A stretch of DNA of 64,000 nt. Source: Aliidiomarina quisquiliarum. Lineage in GTDB: Bacteria; Pseudomonadota; Gammaproteobacteria; Enterobacterales; Alteromonadaceae. The first letter of the stretch is position 1. Each line of letters opens with the position of its first letter. Below are positions 47,183 through 58,416 of this stretch, in pieces. The stretch covers positions 415,108-479,107 of the forward strand of contig NZ_JAMFTN010000014.1 of the NCBI RefSeq assembly GCF_023922585.1. The letters run 5' to 3'. Below the pieces are notes generated by a model. The model ran no database searches, had not been told where the DNA came from, and saw only the letters and a list, made by a program, of their open reading frames with translations. The position numbers and the translations under genes were made by a program.

Positions 47183-48460
47183 TTAGCTCCGTTCTTTCAA
47201 TAATTGTTGTACCGCAGCATGGGTACGTGAAGTGGCGCCGCGGTGGCGGGCAAAAAGTTGTTGCGCCTGTGCACTAATACGCTGGGCTGTTTCTATTGTG
47301 CTAAACAAGCCAAGTAGCGTGTCGTGAAAGTCTTCGCTGTCGGTTACCCAGCGTACCGCTTGGCGCTGATCAAGCTGCTGAAATACTTCTTCAAAATTAA
47401 ACACATGGCGGCCCGACATGATTGGTAAACCATAAGCCATGGGCTCTAATGGATTATGCCCACCGCGTTCAATTAGGCTACCACCAACAAAAGCAACACT
47501 GGCTATGCCATACCACAGCATAAGCTCGCCCATTGAGTCGGCCAATAATACTTGGGTGTTACGGGTAATAGGCCGGCCAGTACTACGTCGCACCATGGTT
47601 AAGCCTGCTTGCTCTACCAGTTTTGCCACTTCATCGAAACGCTCTTTGTGCCGTGGTACCAAAATTAGTAGTGCCTGCGGTTTACATTTTAGCAATTTGC
47701 TAAAGGCGGCTAAAATTAGTGTTTCTTCGCCACTGTGGGTGCTGCCTGCGGTAATAACTTGGCGCCCTATCAGTAATTCTTTAAAAATAGTTACGTCGCG
47801 GCGCACCATGCCTGGTATTTGTACGTCGTACTTTAAATTCCCGCTTATTTGCAGTGCTTCTTTGCGTACCCCTAAGGTTAAAAAACGCTCCGCTTGTATG
47901 TCGTTCTGCGCGGCGCACAAACTAAGCGCCTGCCAACTAGGCTGAAATAAAGCTCGCACTTTTAAGTAACCTTGTTGGCTGCGTTCCGACATGCGAGCAT
48001 TAATCAGCGCAACGGGTATGTGCCGCTGTTGGCAGTATTGCACTAAGTTAGGCCATATTTCGGTTTCCATCAGCACTACACTTTGCGGTTGCACACGATT
48101 TAAAAAGCGCTTTACCGCATGGGGCACATCAATAGGTAAATAGCTATGCTGACCACGACCATTCAGGAAACCACGAATAAGCTCTGAGCCTGTGGGAGTG
48201 GTACAGGTTACCCAAATTGGCGTGCCCGCCGTAAGCAGCATGTCAATAAACGACTTGGCCGCAAGAAATTCCCCCACCGACGCACAATGCACAACGATTG
48301 GCCTTGTTTGCTCCGGTGCCCGTACCCGGCCAAAACGCTCAGCCCAGCGTTTCCGATAGGCCGGATTATTACGGCTTTGCCAAAGCAGTGAAACCAATAT
48401 AATCGGGGTAGCAACATATAATACAATTGAATAAACCCAGCGGGCAAAGCCTGCTCGCAT
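47183..48460 (-). CDS. waaA: Kdo transferase
   Basis: A 425-residue glycosyltransferase that adds Kdo from CMP-Kdo to lipid IVA; the length equals E. coli WaaA. An N-terminal membrane helix (about 8-27) precedes HCASVGEFLAA, ETEIWPNLV and the C-terminal GGHNPLEPMAYGLPI nucleotide-sugar site. The ATG at 48460 has GGAG upstream and gives the family length; the frame extends to 48472. Presence of kdkA next door suggests a monofunctional enzyme adding one Kdo, as in Haemophilus (inference). Confidence 0.95.
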   Translation of the reverse strand: MRAGFARWVYSIVLYVATPIILVSLLWQSRNNPAYRKRWAERFGRVRAPEQTRPIVVHCASVGEFLAAKSFIDMLLTAGTPIWVTCTTPTGSELIRGFLNGRGQHSYLPIDVPHAVKRFLNRVQPQSVVLMETEIWPNLVQYCQQRHIPVALINARMSERSQQGYLKVRALFQPSWQALSLCAAQNDIQAERFLTLGVRKEALQISGNLKYDVQIPGMVRRDVTIFKELLIGRQVITAGSTHSGEETLILAAFSKLLKCKPQALLILVPRHKERFDEVAKLVEQAGLTMVRRSTGRPITRNTQVLLADSMGELMLWYGIASVAFVGGSLIERGGHNPLEPMAYGLPIMSGRHVFNFEEVFQQLDQRQAVRWVTDSEDFHDTLLGLFSTIETAQRISAQAQQLFARHRGATSRTHAAVQQLLKERS

Positions 48461-48630
48461 AACACACTCCAAGCCAACGAGAATTTGCGTATCTTGCCAA
48501 AACAGTGCCGAAAACGCTATGGAAAGCAGTTATAATCGCTGCATTGATAGTTATTGTGTTAACTCGTTGTTATATTCTGTTTATCTAGCGGCGCTTTTGT
48601 TCGCTGCTATCTGTCGATATTGAGGATTCT

Positions 48631-49557
48631 TTGAATACAGCTACAATTACAACCAGCACCCAAGCAAACAAACAGTTACGTCAGCTGCACTGCATTACTG
48701 CATTAGGCGGCGGCCATGGCTTAGGGCGCTTGTTGTTCAGTTTAAGTTTCATGCGTAAAAAACTGGTAGGCGTTGTTGCTACTACAGACAACGGCGGCTC
48801 CACCGGGTTGCTGCGCGACGCCCATGAATGTATTGCCTGGGGCGACATTCGCAACTGCCTTTCACAGTTAGCCCAACAGCCTCTTGCCGCCGACTTGTTA
48901 AATTACCGCTTCGATGGCGTAGCTAGTTTAAAAGGCCATAGTTTTGGTAACTTACTGCTTTATACATTAAATGAACTGTCGGCCCGCCCCATTGACAGTA
49001 TTCAATTATTAAGCCGCTTACTTAAAGTAAGTAACCGCGTGTTGCCCATGTCGGAAACCCCTACCGACTTAGTAGCCGATACGATGGAAAACATGCGCTG
49101 TTTTGGCGAGTTGCGTATTGACGCCTTAACTCACATGCCTTCACAGTTAAGCCTTAGCCCGGAAGTAACCGCCACCCCAGAAGTAATTGAACACATTCTT
49201 ACCAGCGAGCTTATATTATTAGGCCCGGGCAGTTTTCTTACTTCGGTTATGCCGCCGCTATTAATCGAAGATATTCAGCACGCTATCGCTAAATCGCAGG
49301 CGCAAATTATTTATGTTGATAACTTAGTTGCTGAACATAGCCCCGCTGGCCGATTAACCACCTTGGAACGGGTGGTTTGGATAGAACGTTATTTACGGGG
49401 CTCGAAAATTAACGCAGTTATTAGCCCTAATGCAGCGGAAATAACGCATATTCCAGTAATAAGTAATATAAAAGCTGAAGCAAACACTGAACATCGCCAC
49501 GATGCTGAAAGCCTTTTAATTGCCATTGCGCAGGCCCACAGTCAGCTAAAGCCCTAA
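48631..49557 (+). CDS. YvcK/YbhK family (UPF0052) protein
   Basis: A 308-residue protein of the CofD-like YvcK family, starting at a TTG with GAGGA upstream. The nucleotide-binding N-terminal motif GGGHGLGRLL sits near residue 26, followed by TTDNGGSTGLLRD and DIRNCL. The C-terminal part has the LGPGSFLTSVMPPLL block. In Bacillus YvcK is needed on gluconeogenic carbon and for cell-wall shape; E. coli YbhK is uncharacterised. It is divergent from waaA-kdkA and followed after 12 bases by the M14 peptidase. Confidence 0.9.
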   Translation: MNTATITTSTQANKQLRQLHCITALGGGHGLGRLLFSLSFMRKKLVGVVATTDNGGSTGLLRDAHECIAWGDIRNCLSQLAQQPLAADLLNYRFDGVASLKGHSFGNLLLYTLNELSARPIDSIQLLSRLLKVSNRVLPMSETPTDLVADTMENMRCFGELRIDALTHMPSQLSLSPEVTATPEVIEHILTSELILLGPGSFLTSVMPPLLIEDIQHAIAKSQAQIIYVDNLVAEHSPAGRLTTLERVVWIERYLRGSKINAVISPNAAEITHIPVISNIKAEANTEHRHDAESLLIAIAQAHSQLKP

Positions 49558-49569
49558 TAAGGACCAACC

Positions 49570-52281
49570 ATGAACTCTGTTAATAAAACCACCGGCCGGC
49601 AGTCGCTGCTTGTTCGCTCTCTGCTGCTTGCCTTACCTATGCTTAGCCTATCGGTTTTAGCCGCCGAGCCAAGCCCAAGCGTGCCCCATTGGTATGCAAG
49701 CACAAATTACCAGTCTGCTACCCCCACTTTTGAACAAGTACTGGGTTACTCGGCCGGAGCACGTATTTCTTCACCCGAAGCCATTCATGCTTATTTTCGT
49801 GCCTTAGTGCAAGCCCATCCCACACAAATAAAGCTGGTTGAGTACGCCCGAAGTTGGGAAGGCAGGCCGTTGTTTTATGTGGCTATTTCAAGTGCCGAGA
49901 ATATTGCTAAGCTAGCAGAGTTTGAAAACAATATGCGGGCTTTGGCCGATCCTCGCCGTACCAATAGCCGCGACGCTAAAGCTATGATTACCCAGCAGCC
50001 AGCCAGTGTTTGGATAGCAAGTTCGGTGCACGGCAATGAAATTTCCCCAGCCGACTCGGCTATGGTTACCGCTTGGCATTTGCTCGCTAACCAAGACAGT
50101 GCCACCCAAGAACTCTTAGCCAACACTGTGGTTTATTTAGACCCATTACAAAACCCCGACGGCCGGGCACGCTTCGTGTCGCGTTATTACGCTACGCTGG
50201 GCTTAGTTGCGGCCGACGACCGTATTTCTGCCGAGCACAATGAACCTTGGCCCAATGGCCGTACTAACCACTATTTGTTCGATATGAACCGCGACTGGCT
50301 AACCTTTACCCAGCCAGAAACCCAAGGCCGTATTCGTGCGCTGTTGCAAACCTTCCCATTAATGTTTGTCGACTCACATGAAATGGGCGGCGATTCACCC
50401 TATTACTTCACCCCTGAAGCGCACCCCTACAACCCGTTTATTACCCAGCCTCAGCGTGAAGCTTTACATTGGGTAGGTGAACATAACGCCAAGCATTTCG
50501 ACAATTACGGCATTGACTACTACACTCGGGAAATTTTTGACGCTTTTTACCCCGGCTATGGCGCCAGCTGGCCGCTGTACCATGGTTCAATTGCCATGAC
50601 CTATGAAGTTGGCTCGTCGCGGGGGCACCAGTTCCGCACTAAAGACGGTGAAACCCTTACCTATGCCGACACCATTCAGCGCAATTTTGTGGCTTATATG
50701 GCTACTATTGAAACCGCTAGTATGCGCCGTGAAGCGTTGTTGGAGCGCTTTTACCAATACCGTAGCGATGCCGTTGCCGCCGGTAGTAAAGGCGACGTGC
50801 GCAGTTATATTTTCCCTAACAAGCGTGATCGGGCCGGTAACCGTAAGTTAATGAGCGTGTTAGTGGAGCACGGCATTGAAGTAGAGCAAGCAACCAGTAG
50901 CTTTACTGCCTGCCGTACCCGCTACGACGAAGGCGCGTTCATTGTTAATGCGAACCAACCGTCGTATCAGCTCATTCGCACCTTACTTGATAAGCAAGTA
51001 CCCATGGACGCCGACTTCTTAGTCGAGCAAGAGCGGTTACGCGCCAATAACCTGCCCGACCAAATTTACGACGTTACCGCCTGGAGTTTACCGTTACAGT
51101 TTAACGTGGACATGAATAGCTGTAATCGGAATATTAGTGCGCAAACTAGCACGGTACCAGCACAGCGCATTATGCCCGGCCAAATTAACCAGCCCAACGC
51201 TGACTATGGTTACTTTGCCGCTTGGGGCGACATGAACACTGGCCGTTTACTTACAGCGGCTTTACGCCAGGGTTTATTAGTGCGTAGTTCTGATTTGGCC
51301 TTTACCGATAAAGCTGGCAACAGCTACCCTGCAGGCTCGCTGATTATTCCCCGTGCTGGCAACCCTGAAAACCTTACCGCCATATTAACCGAGCTGGCCA
51401 TCACCACCGGCGCACACCTGCAAGGGAGCGACTCAAGTTGGATGCAAGCAGGCCCTAACCCCGGCTCAGGTAATGTGAAGCGGGTGCATGCACCTGAAAT
51501 TGCCATGCTTTGGGACGAGCCAAGCAATGTGCTTAGCGCAGGTAGTACTCGTTTTATTATTGAGCGTGAATTTAATTACCCTGTTACCGCCATTCGCGCT
51601 GACCGTTTAAAGCGCTCGGACTTGTCGCGTTATCAGGTGATTATTTTACCGGGTAGTGGTTGGAGCGGTTATGAACAGGCATTAGGTGAAAGTGGTCGTG
51701 AGCATTTGCGCCAATGGGTGCAAAATGGTGGCGTGCTACTTACCCTTGGTAACGCCACGCGCTTTGCTGTTGGTGGTGAAACCCCCTTATTGGCCAGCCG
51801 CATTGAGCCCAAAGCACAGGTTGACGGCTTGGTATCTTTAACACAAAACAGCGGCACTATTATTACCGACCAACAAGACTTACAGCGCTATGTGCGTAAC
51901 CCGAAAACCAGCCCCGACTGGGTGGCTGGGGTGTTATTGCGGGCCGACGTAGACCAAGAGCACTGGCTTACCGCTGGTATTCACACGGAATTACACAGTA
52001 TTTTCACCGGTGCCGACATATATGCTCCACTGCGTATTACCGACGGCCGCAACGTGGTTAATTTTAGTAATAAAGAGCAGGTGCTTGCCAGTGGCTATAT
52101 GTGGCAGGAAAACCATGAGCAAGTGGCTCATAAGCCGTTAGTTATGGTGCAACCACAAGGTCGTGGCATGGTGATTAGCTTTACTCAAGAGCCGAATTAC
52201 CGCGCCTATATGGACGGTATGCATGTGTTGCTAATGAATGCCATTTTCCGCGCCAGCGCCCATGCCACACCGTTACGATAA
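49570..52281 (+). CDS. M14 family zinc carboxypeptidase, exported
   Basis: A 903-residue secreted protein with a signal peptide ending near residue 32 (LAAEP). The M14 domain has the zinc pair HGNE (His154, Glu157 approximately), the DMNRDW block, the third ligand in DSHEMGGDSPYY near 270 and the catalytic Glu in MTYEVGSSRGH near 345. The C-terminal half (about 600-900) is an extra domain, probably a glutamine-amidotransferase-like fold (VIILPGSGWSGYEQAL, GGVLLTLGNATRF). It digests peptides outside the cytoplasm. It is followed 50 bases later by the S9 peptidase. Confidence 0.92.
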   Translation: MNSVNKTTGRQSLLVRSLLLALPMLSLSVLAAEPSPSVPHWYASTNYQSATPTFEQVLGYSAGARISSPEAIHAYFRALVQAHPTQIKLVEYARSWEGRPLFYVAISSAENIAKLAEFENNMRALADPRRTNSRDAKAMITQQPASVWIASSVHGNEISPADSAMVTAWHLLANQDSATQELLANTVVYLDPLQNPDGRARFVSRYYATLGLVAADDRISAEHNEPWPNGRTNHYLFDMNRDWLTFTQPETQGRIRALLQTFPLMFVDSHEMGGDSPYYFTPEAHPYNPFITQPQREALHWVGEHNAKHFDNYGIDYYTREIFDAFYPGYGASWPLYHGSIAMTYEVGSSRGHQFRTKDGETLTYADTIQRNFVAYMATIETASMRREALLERFYQYRSDAVAAGSKGDVRSYIFPNKRDRAGNRKLMSVLVEHGIEVEQATSSFTACRTRYDEGAFIVNANQPSYQLIRTLLDKQVPMDADFLVEQERLRANNLPDQIYDVTAWSLPLQFNVDMNSCNRNISAQTSTVPAQRIMPGQINQPNADYGYFAAWGDMNTGRLLTAALRQGLLVRSSDLAFTDKAGNSYPAGSLIIPRAGNPENLTAILTELAITTGAHLQGSDSSWMQAGPNPGSGNVKRVHAPEIAMLWDEPSNVLSAGSTRFIIEREFNYPVTAIRADRLKRSDLSRYQVIILPGSGWSGYEQALGESGREHLRQWVQNGGVLLTLGNATRFAVGGETPLLASRIEPKAQVDGLVSLTQNSGTIITDQQDLQRYVRNPKTSPDWVAGVLLRADVDQEHWLTAGIHTELHSIFTGADIYAPLRITDGRNVVNFSNKEQVLASGYMWQENHEQVAHKPLVMVQPQGRGMVISFTQEPNYRAYMDGMHVLLMNAIFRASAHATPLR

Positions 52282-52331
52282 TGGCCTGTGGCTTACCATT
52301 GGTTTCGATGACAATTGTTGGATAATAAATA

Positions 52332-54374
52332 ATGAAACGTATGTTTAAAAGCCTAACCTTAGCACTGCTATTTAGCGGTAGTGCTTTGGCTCAAGACACA
52401 ACGGCGGCGCAACCCTTTGCGCCAGCCGACTACTACAACTTAAAAGAGTTAAGTAGTCTTGCCTTAAGCGCTAGTGGCGAACTACTGGCCTTTGAACAAG
52501 CCGCAGTAAGCGACGACCGCCGTAGCCGCGATACTTCCATTTGGTTACACCGCTTAGGGGGAAGCGCTCCGCAGCAATTTACTTCCGGCAAAAGTGATTC
52601 AAGCCCGTTATTTTCACCCAACGGCAAACAGTTGTTGTTTCAAGGCAGCCGGCCAAGCGCAGCACCAGCAGGCACAACAAAAACCATCAGTGGCTTATAC
52701 CGCATTGCTACCGACGGCGGTGAAGCTACGTTGTTGCTACATTTAGAACAGGCGTCTATTCGCAGTGTCGAATGGTACCCCGACAACGAACGCTTATTGC
52801 TTACCTTAAGCCACAAACCCGAAGTAACCGACCCGCGCGCTAAAGCCGACAAAGAGCCTGACCATAAGCCCGACAGCGACTTTATTCAGTATGCGGAATA
52901 CAAACGCCAAGGCGGTTATCGCGACGAGCGCCGTACCACCTTATGGCAATACCATATTGCTAGCGACACCCTAACGCGCTTAGCAGCCGACTTTGCCTAC
53001 GACATCAATAGCGCCACTTTAAGTCCGAATGGGGAGCATATTGCGTTTACTGCCAACCGCCACCCACAAGCCCGCGATGGTGGTTTTGCCAGTGACCTTT
53101 TATTGCTTAGCAAGAACAAGCTAAGCACCATTCAAACCGGCGACGCCTATGCCGGCCAACCCCTCTGGTTAAATAATAACGAACTGGCTTATGTGCAGCG
53201 CAGCGACAGCTATGCAGCCCCAGCTGTGTATGTTACTAACCGCAGTGGCAGCAGCCATAAAGTACTTGCTAGCCGAATGGACCACCGCCCTAGCCAAATG
53301 CTGTTGGCGCACAATGCCCTTTGGTTTATTGCCGACCATCAAGGTAGCCGCGCGCTGTTCCAGCTCGCCCTCGACGGTAGTGGTTACCAGCCTGTAACTG
53401 GTAGCGGCTTTAGCTTAAGTTCACTAGTGGCTTCAAGTAACGGGCAGCACTGGGCGTGGTTGCGTGACAACGAAACACAGCCTGCTGAATTAGTACGTAC
53501 CACCGCTTCAGCCACAGTAGCCCCTAGCAACAACGTGGCTAGCCTTTACGACCCGAATGAAGCCCTATTAGCCAAGTTACAACTAACGCCCTACGAACGC
53601 TTTACAACCGTTTCCAGCGACGGCCAAGAGCTAGATGTATTCTTTTTACCGCCCAATAACTTAGCTACAGCGAAAGAGAACGCAAAAGTACCTATTGTGC
53701 TGAATATTAAGGGCGGGCCTGGTGGTATGTGGGGGCACCAGTGGTTTCCTGAAAACCAGCTTTTAGCCGGCCATGGCTATGGGGTAGTGTTCGTTAATTA
53801 CCGTGGTAGCACCGGCTATGGTTATGATTACCAAAACAGCGTTCGTTTCGACTACGGTGGCGTTGACTACCGCGATAACATTACGGCTTTAAATGCTGTG
53901 CTAGAGCGCTACAATTGGTTAGCCCAAGATCGTCAATTCATTACTGGAGGCAGCCATGGTGGCTTCTTAACCAATTGGGCGACTACTCAAAGCAATCGTT
54001 TCCGTGCCGCCGTTACTCAGCGTAGTGTCAGCAACTGGATTTCGGAAGCCGGTACGCAAGCCTTTCCGCCCCTATCCATGCAGCAAGAGTTTGGTGGCAC
54101 CTTATGGGAGAACTTCGACTATTACTGGAACCGTTCGCCCTTACAATTTGCCAACCAGGTAACAACACCAACGCTAATAATTCATAGCACCAGCGACCAC
54201 ATAACTCCTATTGGCCAAGGTGAAGAATGGTTTTATGCTTTAAAAGCCAATAATGTGCCAGTAGAAATGGTGGTTTTTCGTGGTGAAGGCCACGGCCTCA
54301 GCCGCGCCGGTAAGCCAGTGAACTTAGTAGAGCGATTAAACCAAATTGTGGCTTGGTTCGAACGTTATCGTTAA
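52332..54374 (+). CDS. S9 family prolyl oligopeptidase, exported
   Basis: A 680-residue protein with a signal peptide (ALA cleavage near residue 20). An N-terminal seven-bladed propeller (repeats such as PLFSPNGKQLLFQG, ATLSPNGEHIAFTAN) is followed by the alpha/beta hydrolase domain from about 440. The catalytic triad is complete: Ser541 (GGSHGG), Asp622 (TSDHITP) and His654 (GEGHGLS). It is probably a dipeptidyl or acylaminoacyl peptidase. It is only loosely like the island pseudogene at 36878, which keeps the same triad in a different sequence. Confidence 0.93.
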   Translation: MKRMFKSLTLALLFSGSALAQDTTAAQPFAPADYYNLKELSSLALSASGELLAFEQAAVSDDRRSRDTSIWLHRLGGSAPQQFTSGKSDSSPLFSPNGKQLLFQGSRPSAAPAGTTKTISGLYRIATDGGEATLLLHLEQASIRSVEWYPDNERLLLTLSHKPEVTDPRAKADKEPDHKPDSDFIQYAEYKRQGGYRDERRTTLWQYHIASDTLTRLAADFAYDINSATLSPNGEHIAFTANRHPQARDGGFASDLLLLSKNKLSTIQTGDAYAGQPLWLNNNELAYVQRSDSYAAPAVYVTNRSGSSHKVLASRMDHRPSQMLLAHNALWFIADHQGSRALFQLALDGSGYQPVTGSGFSLSSLVASSNGQHWAWLRDNETQPAELVRTTASATVAPSNNVASLYDPNEALLAKLQLTPYERFTTVSSDGQELDVFFLPPNNLATAKENAKVPIVLNIKGGPGGMWGHQWFPENQLLAGHGYGVVFVNYRGSTGYGYDYQNSVRFDYGGVDYRDNITALNAVLERYNWLAQDRQFITGGSHGGFLTNWATTQSNRFRAAVTQRSVSNWISEAGTQAFPPLSMQQEFGGTLWENFDYYWNRSPLQFANQVTTPTLIIHSTSDHITPIGQGEEWFYALKANNVPVEMVVFRGEGHGLSRAGKPVNLVERLNQIVAWFERYR

Positions 54375-54404
54375 CCGTTTCGTATCTATGAAAATGCTAA
54401 AAAT

Positions 54405-54433
54405 AAAAAAGCCACTTTGACAGTGGCTTTTTT
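54405..54433. terminator. Bidirectional terminator between S9 peptidase and dcd
   Basis: The stem AAAAGCCACT/AGTGGCTTTT with a short loop is flanked by A and T runs, serving the convergent genes. Confidence 0.85.
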
Positions 54434-54449
54434 TTGGTTGTTTGTTTGC

Positions 54450-55040
54450 TTATTTGTTCTCGTCGGCGCTAATTCGGCTTGCCGTAGCCCCACGCTGATC
54501 TTTGTACTTAGCGTCGGTACGCTTACTGTACGGGCGTATACAAGGCTCGGTTAACACTTCAAAGCTTAACGCGCCTATTTTCATGTTCGGGCGTAGCGCC
54601 AACGGCAACTTACCACTGTTATAAAACTCCAGCACAATTTGCCCCGACCAACCCGGGTCAATGCGGTGTGCCGTTACATGCACCATAAGGCCTAAACGCG
54701 CCAGCGACGAGCGCCCGTCAAGCCAGCCCACAATATTATCTGGCAAAGTAACCGACTCATGGGTAACCGCAAGGGCAAATTCACCTGGATGAATAAAGAA
54801 CTGATCATTGTCATCAAGAATAATTTCACTGCTCATGACCCGCTGAATGGCCTGATCAATGTCTTCACGCTTACCGCTAATGTCTATGTAGGGGGCCGCA
54901 TGATCGTCAATTACCCGGAAGCTATTACCTAAATGAATATCAACCGTTACCCCTGAAATATTGCTTGTTTCTGGCATTGGCTCGATACCAATTAAGCCGT
55001 CTGCTAAATACTTTTCTATTTGTCCATCTGATAAACGCAT
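54450..55040 (-). CDS. dcd: dCTP deaminase
   Basis: A 196-residue enzyme that converts dCTP to dUTP for thymidylate synthesis. It has [23 protein letters not shown] and the signature [20 protein letters not shown] (with the catalytic Glu later in IVLEFYNSG). The length matches the E. coli 193-residue enzyme. It lies downstream of mrp and upstream of no other gene on this strand. Confidence 0.97.
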   Translation of the reverse strand: MRLSDGQIEKYLADGLIGIEPMPETSNISGVTVDIHLGNSFRVIDDHAAPYIDISGKREDIDQAIQRVMSSEIILDDNDQFFIHPGEFALAVTHESVTLPDNIVGWLDGRSSLARLGLMVHVTAHRIDPGWSGQIVLEFYNSGKLPLALRPNMKIGALSFEVLTEPCIRPYSKRTDAKYKDQRGATASRISADENK

Positions 55041-55078
55041 TGCTCGTTCCCTATAACTATTTCACTAAATACTTACTG

Positions 55079-56095
55079 TTAACCTACTGGCGCATTCGGT
55101 GAACTTAATAACCAAGCATTGGCCACCATGTGCTCTGCTGTTGTTTTTATAATATCACTCATTGCGTGGTTCGGTTCACTTTGCACCAAGGGCGTGCCGG
55201 CGTCTAGTTGTTCGCGCATACTGGTCATGAGCGGCCATTCACCTAACAAAGGTAATTGATGTTCGGCAGCTAAGCGTGCCCCACCGCCCTGGCCAAAAAT
55301 ATAGTCCTTATGGGCGCAGGCTCTGCAGCTGTAATAACTCATGTTTTCAATTAAGCCAAACACGGGTAAACCCACCTTACGGAACATGGCAATACCTTTC
55401 TTGGCGTCGGCTAAGGCCACCTCTTGTGGAGTAGTGACAATAACTGCACCAGTTACCGGTAACTTTTGCGACAAGGTTAATTGAATGTCGCCGGTGCCCG
55501 GTGGCATGTCGATTAATAGATAATCAAGATTATGCCAACGGGTGTCAAAGCATAACTGCTCTAGCGCCCTGCTGGCCATAGGTCCGCGCCATACGGTGGC
55601 GTCGTTCGGGTCGGTTAAATAACCCAATGAGTTCACCTGCAAACCAAAACGCTCAATAGGCGTCATTTTTTTCTCGCCGCTAAATTCGGGCTGAGCGGTT
55701 TTATTGCCAAGCATGGTGGGCAACGAGGGGCCAAAAATATCTGCGTCGAGTATACCTACCCGGGCGCCGCTAGCTTGTAATGCCAGGGCTAAGTTTACGG
55801 TAACCGACGACTTCCCAACCCCACCCTTACCAGAAGCAATGGCAATAACGTTGCGGCTGGAAATGGCCTTGGCCCCAGCTTTGCGGGGTAACGATTCAAC
55901 TTTTACCTGCACATGCCATTGGTACGATTTTAATAGCGGGTCGCTTTGTACCAGTTTACGCAGTTCATTTTCAGCGGAAAATGGTAACGTAACCTCTATA
56001 ACTGGGCCGCGAATACTTAACCAGCTTGGTAGTAAACCATGAACAAAGGTGTCGCTGCGTAATGTTTGGCAATAGTCGTACAAAGAGTCTGTCAT
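55079..56095 (-). CDS. apbC: Iron-sulfur cluster carrier Mrp/ApbC
   Basis: A 338-residue P-loop NTPase that binds and transfers Fe-S clusters. The deviant Walker A motif SGKGGVGKSSVTVNLA lies near residue 94, LDADIFGPSLPTMLG near 125, and a CxxC pair (SCRACAH) near 260 is the cluster site. The frame extends to 56188, but the ATG at 56095 has AGGAC upstream and fits the family. It is divergent from metG, the same neighbourhood as in E. coli (mrp-metG). Confidence 0.95.
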   Translation of the reverse strand: MTDSLYDYCQTLRSDTFVHGLLPSWLSIRGPVIEVTLPFSAENELRKLVQSDPLLKSYQWHVQVKVESLPRKAGAKAISSRNVIAIASGKGGVGKSSVTVNLALALQASGARVGILDADIFGPSLPTMLGNKTAQPEFSGEKKMTPIERFGLQVNSLGYLTDPNDATVWRGPMASRALEQLCFDTRWHNLDYLLIDMPPGTGDIQLTLSQKLPVTGAVIVTTPQEVALADAKKGIAMFRKVGLPVFGLIENMSYYSCRACAHKDYIFGQGGGARLAAEHQLPLLGEWPLMTSMREQLDAGTPLVQSEPNHAMSDIIKTTAEHMVANAWLLSSPNAPVG

Positions 56096-56271
56096 GCTGT
56101 TGTCCTGTTTGCGAATGCAACTGGGTGTGCATTGGGCGTGCTCGAGTGATTTGATCTTAAGGACAAGTTCACCTGAAAAGCAAATCATTGCTAATGAAAA
56201 AATTCTCTCAATACGCTAACATACAGGCCTTATATAGCACACCGACTTTATTTTAGGAACGAGAGCGCAGC

Positions 56272-58317
56272 ATGGCTAAACCAGTAAGAAAAATATTAGT
56301 GACCAATGCACTACCCTATGCCAATGGGCCAATTCACTTAGGCCACATGCTTGGTTATATACAAGCCGACATTTGGGTACGTTATCAACGCCTTATAGGT
56401 AATGAGTGTCACTTTGTTTGTGCCGACGACGCACACGGCACGCCTATTATGCTTAAAGCGCGCGAACTTGGTATTAGCCCTGAACAGCTTATCGATGAAA
56501 TGAGTAAAGCCCACCAAGCCGACTTCAGCGACTTTGGTGTGTCGTTCGATAATTATCATTCCACCCACAGCGAAGAAAACCGAGTTTTAGCCAACCTTAT
56601 TTATACCCGCTTGCGTGACAACGGCTATATTACTACCCGTGTTATAGAGCAGTTATACGACCCAGAGCGGGGTATGTTTTTGCCCGACCGCTTTGTTAAG
56701 GGTACCTGCCCAGAATGTAAAGCCGTTGATCAATATGGCGACAACTGCGACAGCTGTGGTGCAACCTATTCACCCATCGACTTAATTGACCCCCGCTCGG
56801 CCGTGTCAGGTGCTGTGCCTGAAGTACGTGAGTCGGAACACTATTTCTTTGACTTGCCCGCTTTTGGCGACATGTTAAAAGAATGGACCCGCTCGGGCTC
56901 GTTACAGCCAGAAATGGCGAATAAATTAAACGAATGGTTCGACGCTGGTTTGCAGCAGTGGGACATAAGCCGCGACGCCCCCTACTTTGGCTTTGAAATT
57001 CCAGACGCCCCAGGTAAGTATTTTTATGTGTGGCTCGACGCACCTATTGGCTATATGAGCTCGTTCCAAAACTATGCTGAACGGGTTGGCTTAAACTTCG
57101 ACGAGTTTTGGCAAGAAGACAGTGGCGCCGAGGTGTACCACTTTATTGGCAAAGACATTATTTATTTCCACAGTTTGTTCTGGCCAGCTACGTTAAAAGG
57201 CGCTCAGTTCCGCCAACCTACCAGTGTTTGGGCCCATGGTTTTATAACCGTGAATGGCACCAAAATGTCGAAGTCGCGCGGCACCTTTATTATGGCTCGC
57301 ACCTACTTAGAGCATTTAAACCCAGAGTATTTACGCTATTACTTTGCCGCCAAACTAAGTAACCGAATTGACGACTTAGACTTAAACTTAGAAGACTTCA
57401 CCCAACGGGTAAATTCCGACTTAGTCGGTAAAGTAGTAAATATAGCCAGCCGCTGTGCTGGTTTTATTACCAAGCAATTCGACGGCCAACTGTCGGCAAA
57501 CATAGCCGAGCCCGAGTTACTGGCCGAATTCCAGCAGGCACAAACGGTCATTTCACAGGCCTATGAAGCCCGCGAATTCAGTAAAGCCATGCGTGAAATT
57601 ATGCGCTTAGCCGATCGGGCCAATGAATATATTGCCATTAAAGAGCCATGGAAATTAGCCAAACAAGAAGGCCAAGCACAGGCGGTACAAGACGTTTGCT
57701 CCATGGGCCTGCATTTATTCCGTTTATTGATGATTTACTTAAAGCCGGTTACCCCAGAACTAACCGCCCATGCGGAACAGTTTTTAAATGACAGTTTTTC
57801 TTGGGCCAGCATTGAACAAGTGCTAACCGGCCACCGTATTAATAAATTCAAAGCGCTACTACAGCGTGTACCAACCGAGAGTGTCGATGCCATGATTGAA
57901 GCGTCTAAAGAATCGTTACAAGAAACTGCCCCAACTACCGTTGCAGAAAAGCCAACCACTGCGAAAGAGCCTATAGAGCCAATTGCCAATGAAATTGAAT
58001 TCGGCGACTTTGCCAAAATAGACATGCGCGTGGCGCTTATAGTAAATGCCGAGCATGTGGAAGGCGCCGACAAGCTAATAAAATTGACCTTAGACATTGG
58101 CGAAGAAAAAACCAAACAAGTGTTTGCCGGCATTAAAGCCGCTTACCAACCAGAAAGCCTTATTGGCCAACACACGGTAATGGTGGCTAACTTAAAACCG
58201 CGTAAAATGCGCTTTGGTCTTTCAGAAGGCATGGTGCTAGCTGCTGGCCCAGGTGGTAGTGATTTATATATTCTAAACCCCCATGAAGGCGCACAGCCTG
58301 GCATGCAAGTGAAGTAA
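56272..58317 (+). CDS. metG: Methionyl-tRNA synthetase
   Basis: A 681-residue class I synthetase. The HIGH-type motif reads PIHLGHM (residues 21-27 approximately). A zinc knuckle with four Cys ([19 protein letters not shown]) lies near 145-163, and KMSKS ([11 protein letters not shown]) near 330. The C-terminal ~105 residues form the EMAP/Trbp111-like dimerisation and tRNA-binding domain ([20 protein letters not shown]). GGAACGAGAG precedes the ATG. It is divergent from apbC. Confidence 0.98.
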   Translation: MAKPVRKILVTNALPYANGPIHLGHMLGYIQADIWVRYQRLIGNECHFVCADDAHGTPIMLKARELGISPEQLIDEMSKAHQADFSDFGVSFDNYHSTHSEENRVLANLIYTRLRDNGYITTRVIEQLYDPERGMFLPDRFVKGTCPECKAVDQYGDNCDSCGATYSPIDLIDPRSAVSGAVPEVRESEHYFFDLPAFGDMLKEWTRSGSLQPEMANKLNEWFDAGLQQWDISRDAPYFGFEIPDAPGKYFYVWLDAPIGYMSSFQNYAERVGLNFDEFWQEDSGAEVYHFIGKDIIYFHSLFWPATLKGAQFRQPTSVWAHGFITVNGTKMSKSRGTFIMARTYLEHLNPEYLRYYFAAKLSNRIDDLDLNLEDFTQRVNSDLVGKVVNIASRCAGFITKQFDGQLSANIAEPELLAEFQQAQTVISQAYEAREFSKAMREIMRLADRANEYIAIKEPWKLAKQEGQAQAVQDVCSMGLHLFRLLMIYLKPVTPELTAHAEQFLNDSFSWASIEQVLTGHRINKFKALLQRVPTESVDAMIEASKESLQETAPTTVAEKPTTAKEPIEPIANEIEFGDFAKIDMRVALIVNAEHVEGADKLIKLTLDIGEEKTKQVFAGIKAAYQPESLIGQHTVMVANLKPRKMRFGLSEGMVLAAGPGGSDLYILNPHEGAQPGMQVK

Positions 58318-58416
58318 TATTTATTTATGTCATAAAAAAGTATCAAGCTCGCACCTTTTCGGCCGATAAGTATTTATCGTGCAAGAACAAAAAATGTAGA
58401 CAGAAAGGAGCACATT